Source: Rhodobacter sp. 24-YEA-8 (GTDB lineage Bacteria; Pseudomonadota; Alphaproteobacteria; Rhodobacterales; Rhodobacteraceae). From it: DNA of 64,000 nucleotides. The notes below the pieces were generated by a model. That model did not search any database. It was not told the DNA's origin and saw only the letters and a program-made list of their open reading frames with translations. Below, in pieces: positions 52,396-60,215 of the stretch. The stretch covers positions 3,135,001 to 3,199,000 of the forward strand of contig NZ_FNSK01000001.1 in NCBI RefSeq assembly GCF_900105075.1, in the 5' to 3' direction. The first letter of the stretch is position 1. Every line of letters starts with the position of its first letter. Made by a program: the position numbers and the translations under genes.

Positions 52396-53877
52396 TCATT
52401 TGCTGCGGCCCTGGACGATACGGTCAATCACCATGGCACAGGCCAGAATCGCGAGACCGGCGAGGACGCCTTTTCCGACTGCAGCATATTGCAGCGCGGA
52501 AAGGACATCTTCGCCAAGGCCCCGCGCCCCGATCAGCGAGGCGATCACGACCATCGAGAGGCACATCAGCAGCGTCTGGTTCACGCCGGCCATGATCGAG
52601 GGGCGCGCGATGGGCAGGTCGACCTGAAAAAGCATGAACCGGCGGGAGGCGCCAAAGGCCTGGGCGGCCTCGCGGATGCTCTCGGGCACCGATGCGATAC
52701 CCAATGCCGTCAGGCGGATCACCGGCGGCATCCCGAAAATCAGCGTGGCGATAATGCCGGGGGGCTTGCCGATCCCAAAAAATGCAATGACCGGAATAAG
52801 ATAGACGAAGGCCGGCATGGTCTGCATCAGATCGAGCACCGGCCGCATCAGGGTGAGGACACGGCGGTCCCGACCCGCCCAGATGCCCAAAGGCAGGCCA
52901 AAGAAGACACAGAGGAACGCGGCGGTTCCCAAAAGGGCGACCGTTGCCATGCTCTTTTCCCAAAAGCCGAACAGCGCGAGATAGGCCAGGGCTGCGGCGG
53001 AAAAGATCGCGACGCGGCGGCCGGACACCTGCCAGGCGATCAGGATCACGCCGGCCATCACAACGGGCCAGGGCGTGGCCACGAGCGCCAGTTCCAGCAG
53101 GGTGAGGATGGCGTTGATGCCCGATGCGATGGCGCGAAACAGGCCGCCCAGCCCGTCGGCGGCAGATCTGAACCCGCGATCCAGCCAGCGCGCGCAGGCG
53201 TTGTAGATCTCGGGGGATGAAGGGAAGCTGGTCAGCCAGGCAGGAGGGTCGGTAAAGGCGAACCGCCAGGCCGAAAGCGCTGCGCTGGCAAGGGTCAGGC
53301 TGGCCGCGAAAACGGCGCGTTGTGGCGGCAGCCCATGCCCGAGCCGGCGGTCAGCCCGCCAGCGCCGGAAGCGCCGGTTCAGCAGGATGGTTCCCAGAAA
53401 TCCGGTCGCCAGATGCACGGCGATCAGACCGAGCCCGCCCGCAAGGCCATAGCCAAAGGATTGCGATTGTGCCTCTTCTGCCTCGGCCCGGGCATTTGTG
53501 GCAGCTTTCGCGATACCTTCGGCCGAACGTTTCATGCCCTCGCCCAGCGGGTCGCCATTGGCGATGGCGGTTTCGGCAGCGGCAAGGCGGTTTGCGGATT
53601 GTGCCTCAAGCCGGTCGGCCCTGGCGCGGGCATCAGCGCCCGGGTCTCCAAGTACTGCAATGGCCAGCAGGACCACACTGACGACAGTGGCGAAAAACGC
53701 CGGCCAGAAAGCGGCCCAGAGCGATCTCGCCCCGAGCCAGGACGCGCCGAACAGGGCCGCCATCGGGTTGAAACGCGGGCGGGGCCGGGCCTCTTCATCC
53801 AGCAGCGCGAAGGCGCGGCTGTAAAACGCCGCGCCGCGCTGTACGAATTCGGCGACAAGCGGATCCGGTCGGGTCAT
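52396..53877 (-). CDS. proW: Glycine betaine/proline-type ABC transporter permease (ProW-like), long form
   Basis: 493 residues, longer than E. coli ProW (354). The C-terminal 220 residues are the permease core (MATVALLGTAAFLCVFFGLPLGIWAG, MRPVLDLMQTMPAFVYLIPVIAFFGIGKPPGIIATLIFGMPPVIRL) with the EAA-like loop PESIREAAQAFGASRRFMLFQVDLP. The N-terminal ~250 residues hold extra membrane segments and a charged helical stretch (ADARARADRLEAQSANRLAAAETAI...NARAEAEEAQ, residues ~80-145) that looks coiled-coil. It overlaps the ATPase gene by 4 bp. It probably imports betaine or another quaternary amine for the genes that follow to the right. Confidence 0.87.
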   Translation of the reverse strand: MTRPDPLVAEFVQRGAAFYSRAFALLDEEARPRPRFNPMAALFGASWLGARSLWAAFWPAFFATVVSVVLLAIAVLGDPGADARARADRLEAQSANRLAAAETAIANGDPLGEGMKRSAEGIAKAATNARAEAEEAQSQSFGYGLAGGLGLIAVHLATGFLGTILLNRRFRRWRADRRLGHGLPPQRAVFAASLTLASAALSAWRFAFTDPPAWLTSFPSSPEIYNACARWLDRGFRSAADGLGGLFRAIASGINAILTLLELALVATPWPVVMAGVILIAWQVSGRRVAIFSAAALAYLALFGFWEKSMATVALLGTAAFLCVFFGLPLGIWAGRDRRVLTLMRPVLDLMQTMPAFVYLIPVIAFFGIGKPPGIIATLIFGMPPVIRLTALGIASVPESIREAAQAFGASRRFMLFQVDLPIARPSIMAGVNQTLLMCLSMVVIASLIGARGLGEDVLSALQYAAVGKGVLAGLAILACAMVIDRIVQGRSK

Positions 53878-54917
53878 TGCGCGGCCTCTCCTCGATTGCC
53901 GATGGCGGCGAGCAGCGTCTTCTGATGCACAAGGCCGACCGGAACGCCGTCACGGCAGACCAGAACCGGGGCGTCGCTGGTGGCAAAATGTGTCGTCAGC
54001 GCGGTAAGCGGCGTGTTCAGATCGACCCGCGCCGGATCCTCTGTCAGACCTTCCGGCAGTGCAGGCAGCGGCTCCATGATCGTGCCGGCGCGCAAGACCT
54101 GCAACGGCGAGACATGGCGGGTGAATTCCGCGATGAAATCGGTGGCGGGCCGGGTCACGATCTCTTCCGGCTGGCCGATCTGCTGGATCTCGCCATCCTT
54201 CATGATGGCGATCCGCGACCCGATGGCGATGGCCTCGTCGAGATCATGGGTGATGAAGATCACCGTCTTGCCCATTTCCCGGGCGAGATTGCGGAACTGG
54301 TCCTGCAACTGGCGTCGGATCAGCGGGTCGAGCGCGGAAAAGGGTTCGTCCATCAACAGGATCGGCGGGTCGGCGGCCAGAGCACGGGCAAGGCCGACGC
54401 GCTGCTGCATGCCTCCGGAAAGCGCGGTCGGCAGGCTGTCCCCCCAGCCGGCCAGCCCAACCTTTGCCAGCGCAATCTCGGCCTGGTCGAAACGCTGACG
54501 CGGCGTGGCGCCCTGGATCTCCAGCGGCAGGGCCACGTTTTCGCGCACCGTGCGATGCGGCAACAGGCCAAAGCTCTGAAATACCATGCCGATCCGGGAC
54601 GATCGCAGCTCGCGCAGGCGTGCGGGGCTGGCCTGCGTGATATCCTCGCCTTCGAGAAGGATCTTGCCCTCGGTCGGCTCGATCAGCCGGTTGATCAGCC
54701 GCACCAGGGTCGATTTTCCCGACCCTGACAGGCCCATGACGCAAAAGACTTCGCCCCGCGAGACGGAAAACCCCGCATCGCGCACGCCGATCACCGCGTC
54801 AAAGGCGGCCATCAGCTCGGCTTTGCTTTTGCCGGATTTTGCCCCGGCCAGCGCCGCTCTGGCGTCATGGCCGAAGACTTTCCAGACCGAGCGCAGTTCG
54901 ATTACGGGGTCGCTCAC
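53874..54917 (-). CDS. proV: Glycine betaine/proline-type ABC transporter ATP-binding protein (ProV-like)
   Basis: 347 residues from the GTG at 54917 (VSDPVIELRS), with GGAACAG upstream; the frame extends 44 codons further but overlaps non-coding sequence after proX. Walker A is GLSGSGKSTL, the signature LSGGMQQRVGLARAL and Walker B ILLMDEPFSALDPLIR. The C-terminal ~100 residues form a CBS-type regulatory region (VDLNTPLTALTTHFATSDAPVLVCRDGVPVGLVHQKTLL). CBS domains in this family often sense ionic strength. Part of the proX-proV-proW operon. Confidence 0.88.
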   Translation of the reverse strand: MSDPVIELRSVWKVFGHDARAALAGAKSGKSKAELMAAFDAVIGVRDAGFSVSRGEVFCVMGLSGSGKSTLVRLINRLIEPTEGKILLEGEDITQASPARLRELRSSRIGMVFQSFGLLPHRTVRENVALPLEIQGATPRQRFDQAEIALAKVGLAGWGDSLPTALSGGMQQRVGLARALAADPPILLMDEPFSALDPLIRRQLQDQFRNLAREMGKTVIFITHDLDEAIAIGSRIAIMKDGEIQQIGQPEEIVTRPATDFIAEFTRHVSPLQVLRAGTIMEPLPALPEGLTEDPARVDLNTPLTALTTHFATSDAPVLVCRDGVPVGLVHQKTLLAAIGNRGEAAQ

Positions 54918-55014
54918 TGTTCTGTTCCGTCTGACTGGCCGCGGGGGGCGGCGGAAAAGCGGAAAGCCGGAGAGGCAAGACCGCTCCGGCCCCGAAGGTG
55001 CAAAGGATGATAGA

Positions 55015-55980
55015 TTACTGCGCGGTCCAGGCGGCAATCTGCGCCGCATTGGCCTCGATCCAGGGCTTCACGACCTCATTCGGGTCTTTGCCGTTGATGA
55101 TCTCCAGCGACCATTTGTTCACATCATCGGCGCTGAGCTGGATGTTTTGCAGCAGCGTCACCAGAGCGGGGTCGCGCGTCGCCAGATTGGCCGACCAGGA
55201 GATGTGCACGGTGGTCTCGGGATAGGCCGAAGCGACATGGGATTTCGCCTGCCAGTCCGGGTCCTGGTCGGGCTGCACGATGACGAAATTCGCGGGGTCA
55301 TGCGCCGGTTCCTGCAGCAGGACCAGATCATAAATCGCGAAATTCTGGTGCGGGCCGTAGCAATAGCCCAGCCAGGGGCGGTCGGCTTTCACCGCCGCGT
55401 CCAGACCGGCTGTAGCAATGGCCTCATCAGTCGATTGCAGCTCGAAAAACTCGGCAAAGCCGTAATCGCGGGCACGGATGGTCTCGATATTGGTCGACAG
55501 CCAGCCCTGCGGGCCGATCCAGACCTCGCCTTTGCCATTGCCATCCGAATCGAACAGTGCGGCAATCTCGGGATTCGCCAGGTCGAAAACCGAACGGATA
55601 TTGTGCTTTTCGGCGGCGGCTTTCGGCACGCAATAGCCCTGCACGGCGGGGAAAGACTTCTCGCCGACGGTGACCAGCTTTTCCTCATCGGCATATTTGG
55701 TTTTGGGCGCGCTCTGGTTCGGCAGCCAGGTCTCGGTCCAGATATCGACCTCGCCGGTGCCGCGCGACATTGCCTCCCATACCACCGGGACCGAGGCGAC
55801 CGGCACGGTTTCCACCTCAAGCCCGAGCGCCTCTTCGATGATGCCCTTGACCGCGAAAGCAGTCGCGCGGCCCGAGGCGTAATTCGGATCCGGGATCACC
55901 AGCTTTTCGGCCAGCGCAAGGCCCGGCGCGAGGCTGGCAGAGGTGATCAGAGCGGCAAAAAGGCGGGAGGCGGTCAGCAT
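55015..55980 (-). CDS. proX: Glycine betaine-type substrate-binding protein (ProX/OpuAC-like)
   Basis: 321 residues. A signal peptide (LFAALITSASLAPGLALA, cleavage near residue 24) is followed by EKLVIPDPNYASGRATAFAVKGIIEEALGLEVETVPV and WEAMSRGTGEVDIWTETWLPNQ, typical of OpuAC-fold betaine-binding proteins. Several Trp residues (WIGPQGW, DRPWLGYCYG) could form the aromatic cage for a quaternary ammonium group. It is first in the operon, 98 bp before proV. Ligand assignment to betaine-like compounds is from family plus the neighbouring MttB and dimethylglycine-dehydrogenase-like genes. Confidence 0.87.
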   Translation of the reverse strand: MLTASRLFAALITSASLAPGLALAEKLVIPDPNYASGRATAFAVKGIIEEALGLEVETVPVASVPVVWEAMSRGTGEVDIWTETWLPNQSAPKTKYADEEKLVTVGEKSFPAVQGYCVPKAAAEKHNIRSVFDLANPEIAALFDSDGNGKGEVWIGPQGWLSTNIETIRARDYGFAEFFELQSTDEAIATAGLDAAVKADRPWLGYCYGPHQNFAIYDLVLLQEPAHDPANFVIVQPDQDPDWQAKSHVASAYPETTVHISWSANLATRDPALVTLLQNIQLSADDVNKWSLEIINGKDPNEVVKPWIEANAAQIAAWTAQ

Positions 55981-56186
55981 TGCTATGGTCCTGTCTGGGT
56001 ATGGGAGTGGCTGCGCGTTTCCGTCATTCCCTGCAGCGCTTTATCGCATCGCAGGTGGTTAAGGGACATTCCAAAGCCTGGAGCCGGACAGAAGGTTTGT
56101 TGTCCGAATACACGGTTTTTGGGCATATCTGTTCTGTTCGACCCGGGATCTGGCCCTGTGACAGAGAAAATTTCCCGAGATGATGG

Positions 56187-57512
56187 TCAGCCCCGTCTGG
56201 CGCGGTCAAAGGCGCGGTCCAGCCCCTCGGCGACCTGATCGACATCTTTGAGTGTCAGGCACAAAGGCGGCACCATCCGCAAAGTCGACCGGTGCGGCCC
56301 CGATTTCGACAGGATCAGCCCGGCTTCGCGGCAGGCTTCAAACACCGCGCCGGTGGTTTCGGCGTCTGGGGTCTTTTTCGCCCTGTCCGAGACCATTTCG
56401 ATTGCCAGCATCAGGCCGCGACCGCGCACATCGCCGATAACCGGATATTTCTGCCGCAGCTCGCGCAGGCGCGAGAGCAGCGCGGCGCCGACTTCTTTTG
56501 CATTCTCCTGCATCCGGTCGCGTTTCAGGATTTCGAGCACCGCGCGCCCGGCGGCGCAGGAGGTCGGGTTTGAGCCATAGGTGTGGAACATGAACCTCTC
56601 GCCCATCGGCTCGGCGATCTCACGCCGCACCACCACCGCGCCCAGCGGGAAGCCATTCGAGATGCCCTTGGCCATGACGACGATATCGGGGATGACGCCG
56701 TCGGCCTCGAACCCCCAGAAATGATCGCCGGTGCGGCCAAAGCCCGATTGCACCTCATCCGCGATATAGAGCCCGCCCGCCGCGCGGATGCGTTCGGCCG
56801 CGCCGGACATATAGCCCGGCGGCATTTCGATGATGCCGCCATAGCCCTGGACGCTTTCGACCAGTATCCCGGCGACCCGGCCGGTGGTCGAGGACTGGAT
56901 CACGTGGTCGATCTCATCAAGATAGGGGGCGGCGCCGGCATTCTCGCCGAAAATGCCGCGATACTGGTTCGGCTCGGCCACAAAGGCGACATTCCCGGGC
57001 ATACCCGGATGCCGCCAGCCGGCGATCCCGGTCACCGATTGTGCGGCAGAGGTCGGGCCGTGATAGGCGGTCCTGAGCGCGATCAGATCGAGATTGCCGG
57101 TATATCCCCGCGCCATCGCCATCGCGAGGTCAATGGCCTCGGACCCGGAATTGGTGAAATGCACCACCCATTCGATATCGCCCTTTTCGCCTTTCGGCAT
57201 GGTGGACGCCAGTTCCTCAGCGAAATGCGCGGGCACCGGATGGTAGAACATCGTGGTGCAATGGGTCAGCTCTGCCGCCTGATCCATCGCGGCTTTGACC
57301 ACTTCGGGATGCGAATGACCGACCGAGATGCAGACATTCATCCCCAGAAGGTCGGTATAGCGGCGGCCCGCCTCGTCCCAGAGATATTGCATCTCGCCCC
57401 GGCGAAACACCATCGGCTCGCGGAAGGGGACGAATTTGCGCAAAGCGGCCGAATAATAGCGGTCGCGGCGGACGGCGGTTTCCTCGAGGTTCCAGCTGGT
57501 GTGAAGCGTCAT
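56187..57512 (-). CDS. Class III (omega-type) PLP-dependent aminotransferase
   Basis: A 441-residue fold-type I aminotransferase. N-terminal region GMNVCISVGHSHPEVVKAAMDQA; middle VESVQGYGGIIEMPPGYMSGAAERIRAAGGLYIADEVQSGFGRTGDHFW; the PLP lysine is in VVMAKGISNGFPLGAVV. The pattern is closest to alanine-glyoxylate (AGXT2-like) and beta-alanine/omega-amino-acid aminotransferases. It overlaps the MttB-family gene by 4 bp, so it is translated with it. A role in removing an amino group from a compound demethylated by the neighbours is inference. Confidence 0.87.
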   Translation of the reverse strand: MTLHTSWNLEETAVRRDRYYSAALRKFVPFREPMVFRRGEMQYLWDEAGRRYTDLLGMNVCISVGHSHPEVVKAAMDQAAELTHCTTMFYHPVPAHFAEELASTMPKGEKGDIEWVVHFTNSGSEAIDLAMAMARGYTGNLDLIALRTAYHGPTSAAQSVTGIAGWRHPGMPGNVAFVAEPNQYRGIFGENAGAAPYLDEIDHVIQSSTTGRVAGILVESVQGYGGIIEMPPGYMSGAAERIRAAGGLYIADEVQSGFGRTGDHFWGFEADGVIPDIVVMAKGISNGFPLGAVVVRREIAEPMGERFMFHTYGSNPTSCAAGRAVLEILKRDRMQENAKEVGAALLSRLRELRQKYPVIGDVRGRGLMLAIEMVSDRAKKTPDAETTGAVFEACREAGLILSKSGPHRSTLRMVPPLCLTLKDVDQVAEGLDRAFDRARRG

Positions 57513-59041
57513 GCCATCTCTCCGGTGATCTCATATGTGCGGCGCGCGACGAAATCGTCGAGCGCTTCGCGGATGCTTTCGTCCATCGCGGGCGCCTCGT
57601 AATCGCGCAGGATTTGTCTGACGCGGTCCGATGCGCGGTCCTGCTGCCAGAGCCCGCCTTCCGCCGTCCATTGCTCGTAAGTGCCGTTGTCCGACATCTC
57701 GCCCAGCCAGAAGGCGGATTCAAAGTTTTCGCGGGTATGGGCTGCGCCGAGGAAATGGCCGCCAGGGCCGATTTCGTGAAAGGCCTCCATCGCCTGGGCG
57801 GCTTCTGAAAAATCAATGCCTTGCGTGAAACGCGCCATGGCGGCGCAGCGGTCGGCATCCATCACGATCTTCTCGTAACCGGTGGTGAGCAAGCCTTCGA
57901 GGCAGCCCGTGGCATGGATAATGAAATTCACGCCCGCCATCACGGCGCCCATCAGCTGGGCCTGTGACTCATACCCGGCCTGGGCATCGGGCACTTTCGA
58001 CGCGGTCAGCGCGCCGACCGAATGGAAGGGCAGGCCAAGGCGATCCGCCAGCGTCTTCGCGCACATCTGGAACTGGGTGCCTTCGGGCGTGCCAAAGGTG
58101 GGGGCACCGGTGCGCAGGCTCAGCGGTGAGAAAAACGTGCCAAAAACCGAAGGCGCGCCGGGCCGGATCAACTGGATCAGCGCCACACTCGCCATGACCT
58201 CGGCCAACACCTGCGCGAGTGTGGCCGCGACCGTCACCGGCGACATCGCGCCGCCCAGCACGAAGGGCGAAACGACCGTGGCCTGCCCGGCCCTGGCATA
58301 TTCCTTCAGCGCCCAGAGCATGGTCTCATCCAGCACCAGCGGCGCATTGGTATTGACCACGGAATAAAGCACGCAATTCGCGTCGACGAACTCTGCCCCC
58401 ATGGCGAGCTTTGCCATTTCAATCGTGTCACGGGCGCGTTCGGGCGCGGTGACGGCCCCCATGAAGGGTTTGTCAGAATGGGTCAGATGGGTATGGGCCA
58501 TATGCAGATGGCGCACAGGAACCGGCAGATCGACCGGTTCGACCACCACGCCGCCGGAATGGTTCACGGCGTTCAGGCTGTAATGCAGCTTGGTTATCTC
58601 ACGGAAGTCGTGGATCGTCGCATAGCGGCGCCCCTTTTCCATGTCATGCACGAAAGGAGGGCCGAAACTGGGCGCGAAAAGCTGCGCCTCGCCGCCGATC
58701 TGGACGGATCGGCCCGGGTTGCGGGCATGTTGGGTAAAGACCTTGGGCGCGGTTTTGATCTTGTCGCGGCACCAGCCGGGATCAAAGCGCACCCTTTCGC
58801 CATCGACCCGCGCACCGGCCTTGCGGAAGATCTCCAGCACCTCGGCATCGCCGCGGAATTCCATGCCAATCTCGTCGAGGATGCGGTCTGCATTTCTCTC
58901 GATGATGGCGACGGATTCGTCGTCGATCAGACTGACAATGCCGATGCGGCGCAGCACATAGGGCGACGAGACCTTGTTCCTCGCGCTTCTCTCCTGCATC
59001 CGGGCACTGCGGCCCCGCCTCTCCTGCATCCCGGTCTCCAT
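57509..59041 (-). CDS. Trimethylamine methyltransferase (MttB) family protein, non-pyrrolysine type
   Basis: About 510 residues of the MttB family. The frame has no in-frame amber codon, so it is a non-pyrrolysine member such as glycine betaine methyltransferase MtgB. Conserved blocks: VNTNAPLVLDETMLWAL, SPFVLGGAMSPVTVAATLAQVLAEVMASVALIQLIRPGAPSVFG and HATGCLEGLLTTGYEKIVMDADR. These enzymes move a methyl group to a corrinoid protein, but no corrinoid-protein gene is adjacent. Start uncertain: TTG 59086, ATG 59041, ATG 59029 (GGAG 6 bp before) and ATG 59002 are possible, and the N-terminus repeats MQERxxRSARMQERSAR. The aminotransferase is co-translated. Confidence 0.85.
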   Translation of the reverse strand: METGMQERRGRSARMQERSARNKVSSPYVLRRIGIVSLIDDESVAIIERNADRILDEIGMEFRGDAEVLEIFRKAGARVDGERVRFDPGWCRDKIKTAPKVFTQHARNPGRSVQIGGEAQLFAPSFGPPFVHDMEKGRRYATIHDFREITKLHYSLNAVNHSGGVVVEPVDLPVPVRHLHMAHTHLTHSDKPFMGAVTAPERARDTIEMAKLAMGAEFVDANCVLYSVVNTNAPLVLDETMLWALKEYARAGQATVVSPFVLGGAMSPVTVAATLAQVLAEVMASVALIQLIRPGAPSVFGTFFSPLSLRTGAPTFGTPEGTQFQMCAKTLADRLGLPFHSVGALTASKVPDAQAGYESQAQLMGAVMAGVNFIIHATGCLEGLLTTGYEKIVMDADRCAAMARFTQGIDFSEAAQAMEAFHEIGPGGHFLGAAHTRENFESAFWLGEMSDNGTYEQWTAEGGLWQQDRASDRVRQILRDYEAPAMDESIREALDDFVARRTYEITGEMA

Positions 59042-59112
59042 CGGCGTGTTGCCGGGCCGACGATAGCGGGGCGCGAAGCTCTGCAAAGGTTAAACTTATA
59101 CTATCGGTAATC

Positions 59113-60099
59113 CTAATAAGACGGATTAGCGATCTCGTGGTAACTCACCTGGCCGGAGATTGCGGGGAAATGACGATCGAAGGCACGTTTCAGGATCTTC
59201 TGGCTTTCCAGCGCGATGCGCAGCGGTATCGTGCCAAGATCATCACGACGCGACACCAGGCGGATGGTGCGTTTGAGCGGCGCGAAGGGCAGCGGCTCGA
59301 TCCTGAGACGCATCCCTTCGGCGACACCGTCGATCAGAAGCGTCGGTGACAGGATCGCGAAACATTTGCCGGTGATGACGCCGGCCATCACCATCGCGGT
59401 GCGGTCGGCCTCGATCGCGCGGGGCAGATCAAGGCGGCAGCGTTGCAGATGCTGGTCGGTGCGGCGCCCGACCGGGGTGGTTGTGCCAAAACGTGCGAGG
59501 GAAAGCTTGCGGGAAATGGCGTGAATGTCGTCAGCGGGTCCTGTGTAACTATCTGGCAGAATAAGATAAAACGGCTCATCCAGGATCGGGATAAAGCTGA
59601 ATCCCGGCCCGTCCTGCAGCCGTTCAGAGGTGACCGCCATATCGATCCGCCGGTCATTCAGTGCCGCGAAATGGTCGGTGGCGAGGCCTGCCGACAGGAT
59701 CAGCTCGGGCACTTTCATCGCATTATTGACCAGATCATAAAGCCCCGGCGTCAGCGTGGTCGCGGTCGAGGCCAGCAGCCCGACCCTGAGCGCCGGCAGC
59801 GAAGAGGCGCCCAGATGCTGCATGTCGCGCTTCAGATCGTCGATTTGGTTCAGGAGCCGAAAGCCATGCCGCTGCAGCGTTTCGCCGGCATAGGTCAGGG
59901 CAATCGGCCGGGTCGAGCGGTCGAACAGTGCCATGCCAAAGATCAGCTCCAGGTTCTTCAGATGCTGCGAGGCGGCCGATTGTGTGATCCGCAGGGCCGA
60001 GGCCGCCGCCGTCACCTGCCGCATCTCGGCCACCGCCATGAAAACCTCGATGGCGCGGAACAGGTTGATATCAGGTTCGTCTTTGCCGCGTTCGCGCAT
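59113..60099 (-). CDS. LysR-family transcriptional regulator
   Basis: 328 residues. The N-terminal helix-turn-helix lies at residues ~15-75 (VFMAVAEMRQVTAAASALRITQSAASQHLKNLELIFGMALFDR), followed by an effector-binding domain. It lies between the MttB-aminotransferase pair and the divergent flavoprotein genes, with a short palindrome between it and the latter. It probably controls both sides in response to a methylated amine; that is inference. The tail residues NPSY end 27 bp before the MttB frame limit. Confidence 0.9.
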   Translation of the reverse strand: MRERGKDEPDINLFRAIEVFMAVAEMRQVTAAASALRITQSAASQHLKNLELIFGMALFDRSTRPIALTYAGETLQRHGFRLLNQIDDLKRDMQHLGASSLPALRVGLLASTATTLTPGLYDLVNNAMKVPELILSAGLATDHFAALNDRRIDMAVTSERLQDGPGFSFIPILDEPFYLILPDSYTGPADDIHAISRKLSLARFGTTTPVGRRTDQHLQRCRLDLPRAIEADRTAMVMAGVITGKCFAILSPTLLIDGVAEGMRLRIEPLPFAPLKRTIRLVSRRDDLGTIPLRIALESQKILKRAFDRHFPAISGQVSYHEIANPSY

Positions 60100-60129
60100 G
60101 ATCTTAACCGGGTTGTTGTTCTGATAAGA

Positions 60130-60144
60130 ATTAGTATCCCTAAT
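60130..60144. promoter_or_regulatory. Candidate LysR-type operator
   Basis: ATTAGTATCCCTAAT is a 5-bp inverted repeat with a 5-bp spacer and fits the T-N11-A pattern of LysR sites. It lies 30 bp upstream of the LysR gene and 72 bp before the flavoprotein gene. A similar sequence (ATTAGGATTACCGAT, minus strand, about 59104-59118) lies before the MttB gene. Confidence 0.5.
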
Positions 60145-60215
60145 GATGCCTGTCCATCCTTGCGCGAAAGCCGCTGCCTCTGTCTGATTTTGCCAGAAGA
60201 GACGGGGCGCCTGGA

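Noticed and set aside
57509..59041. Pyrrolysine-containing trimethylamine methyltransferase
   Set aside because: The whole frame is open without an in-frame TAG, and no pyl genes are seen.
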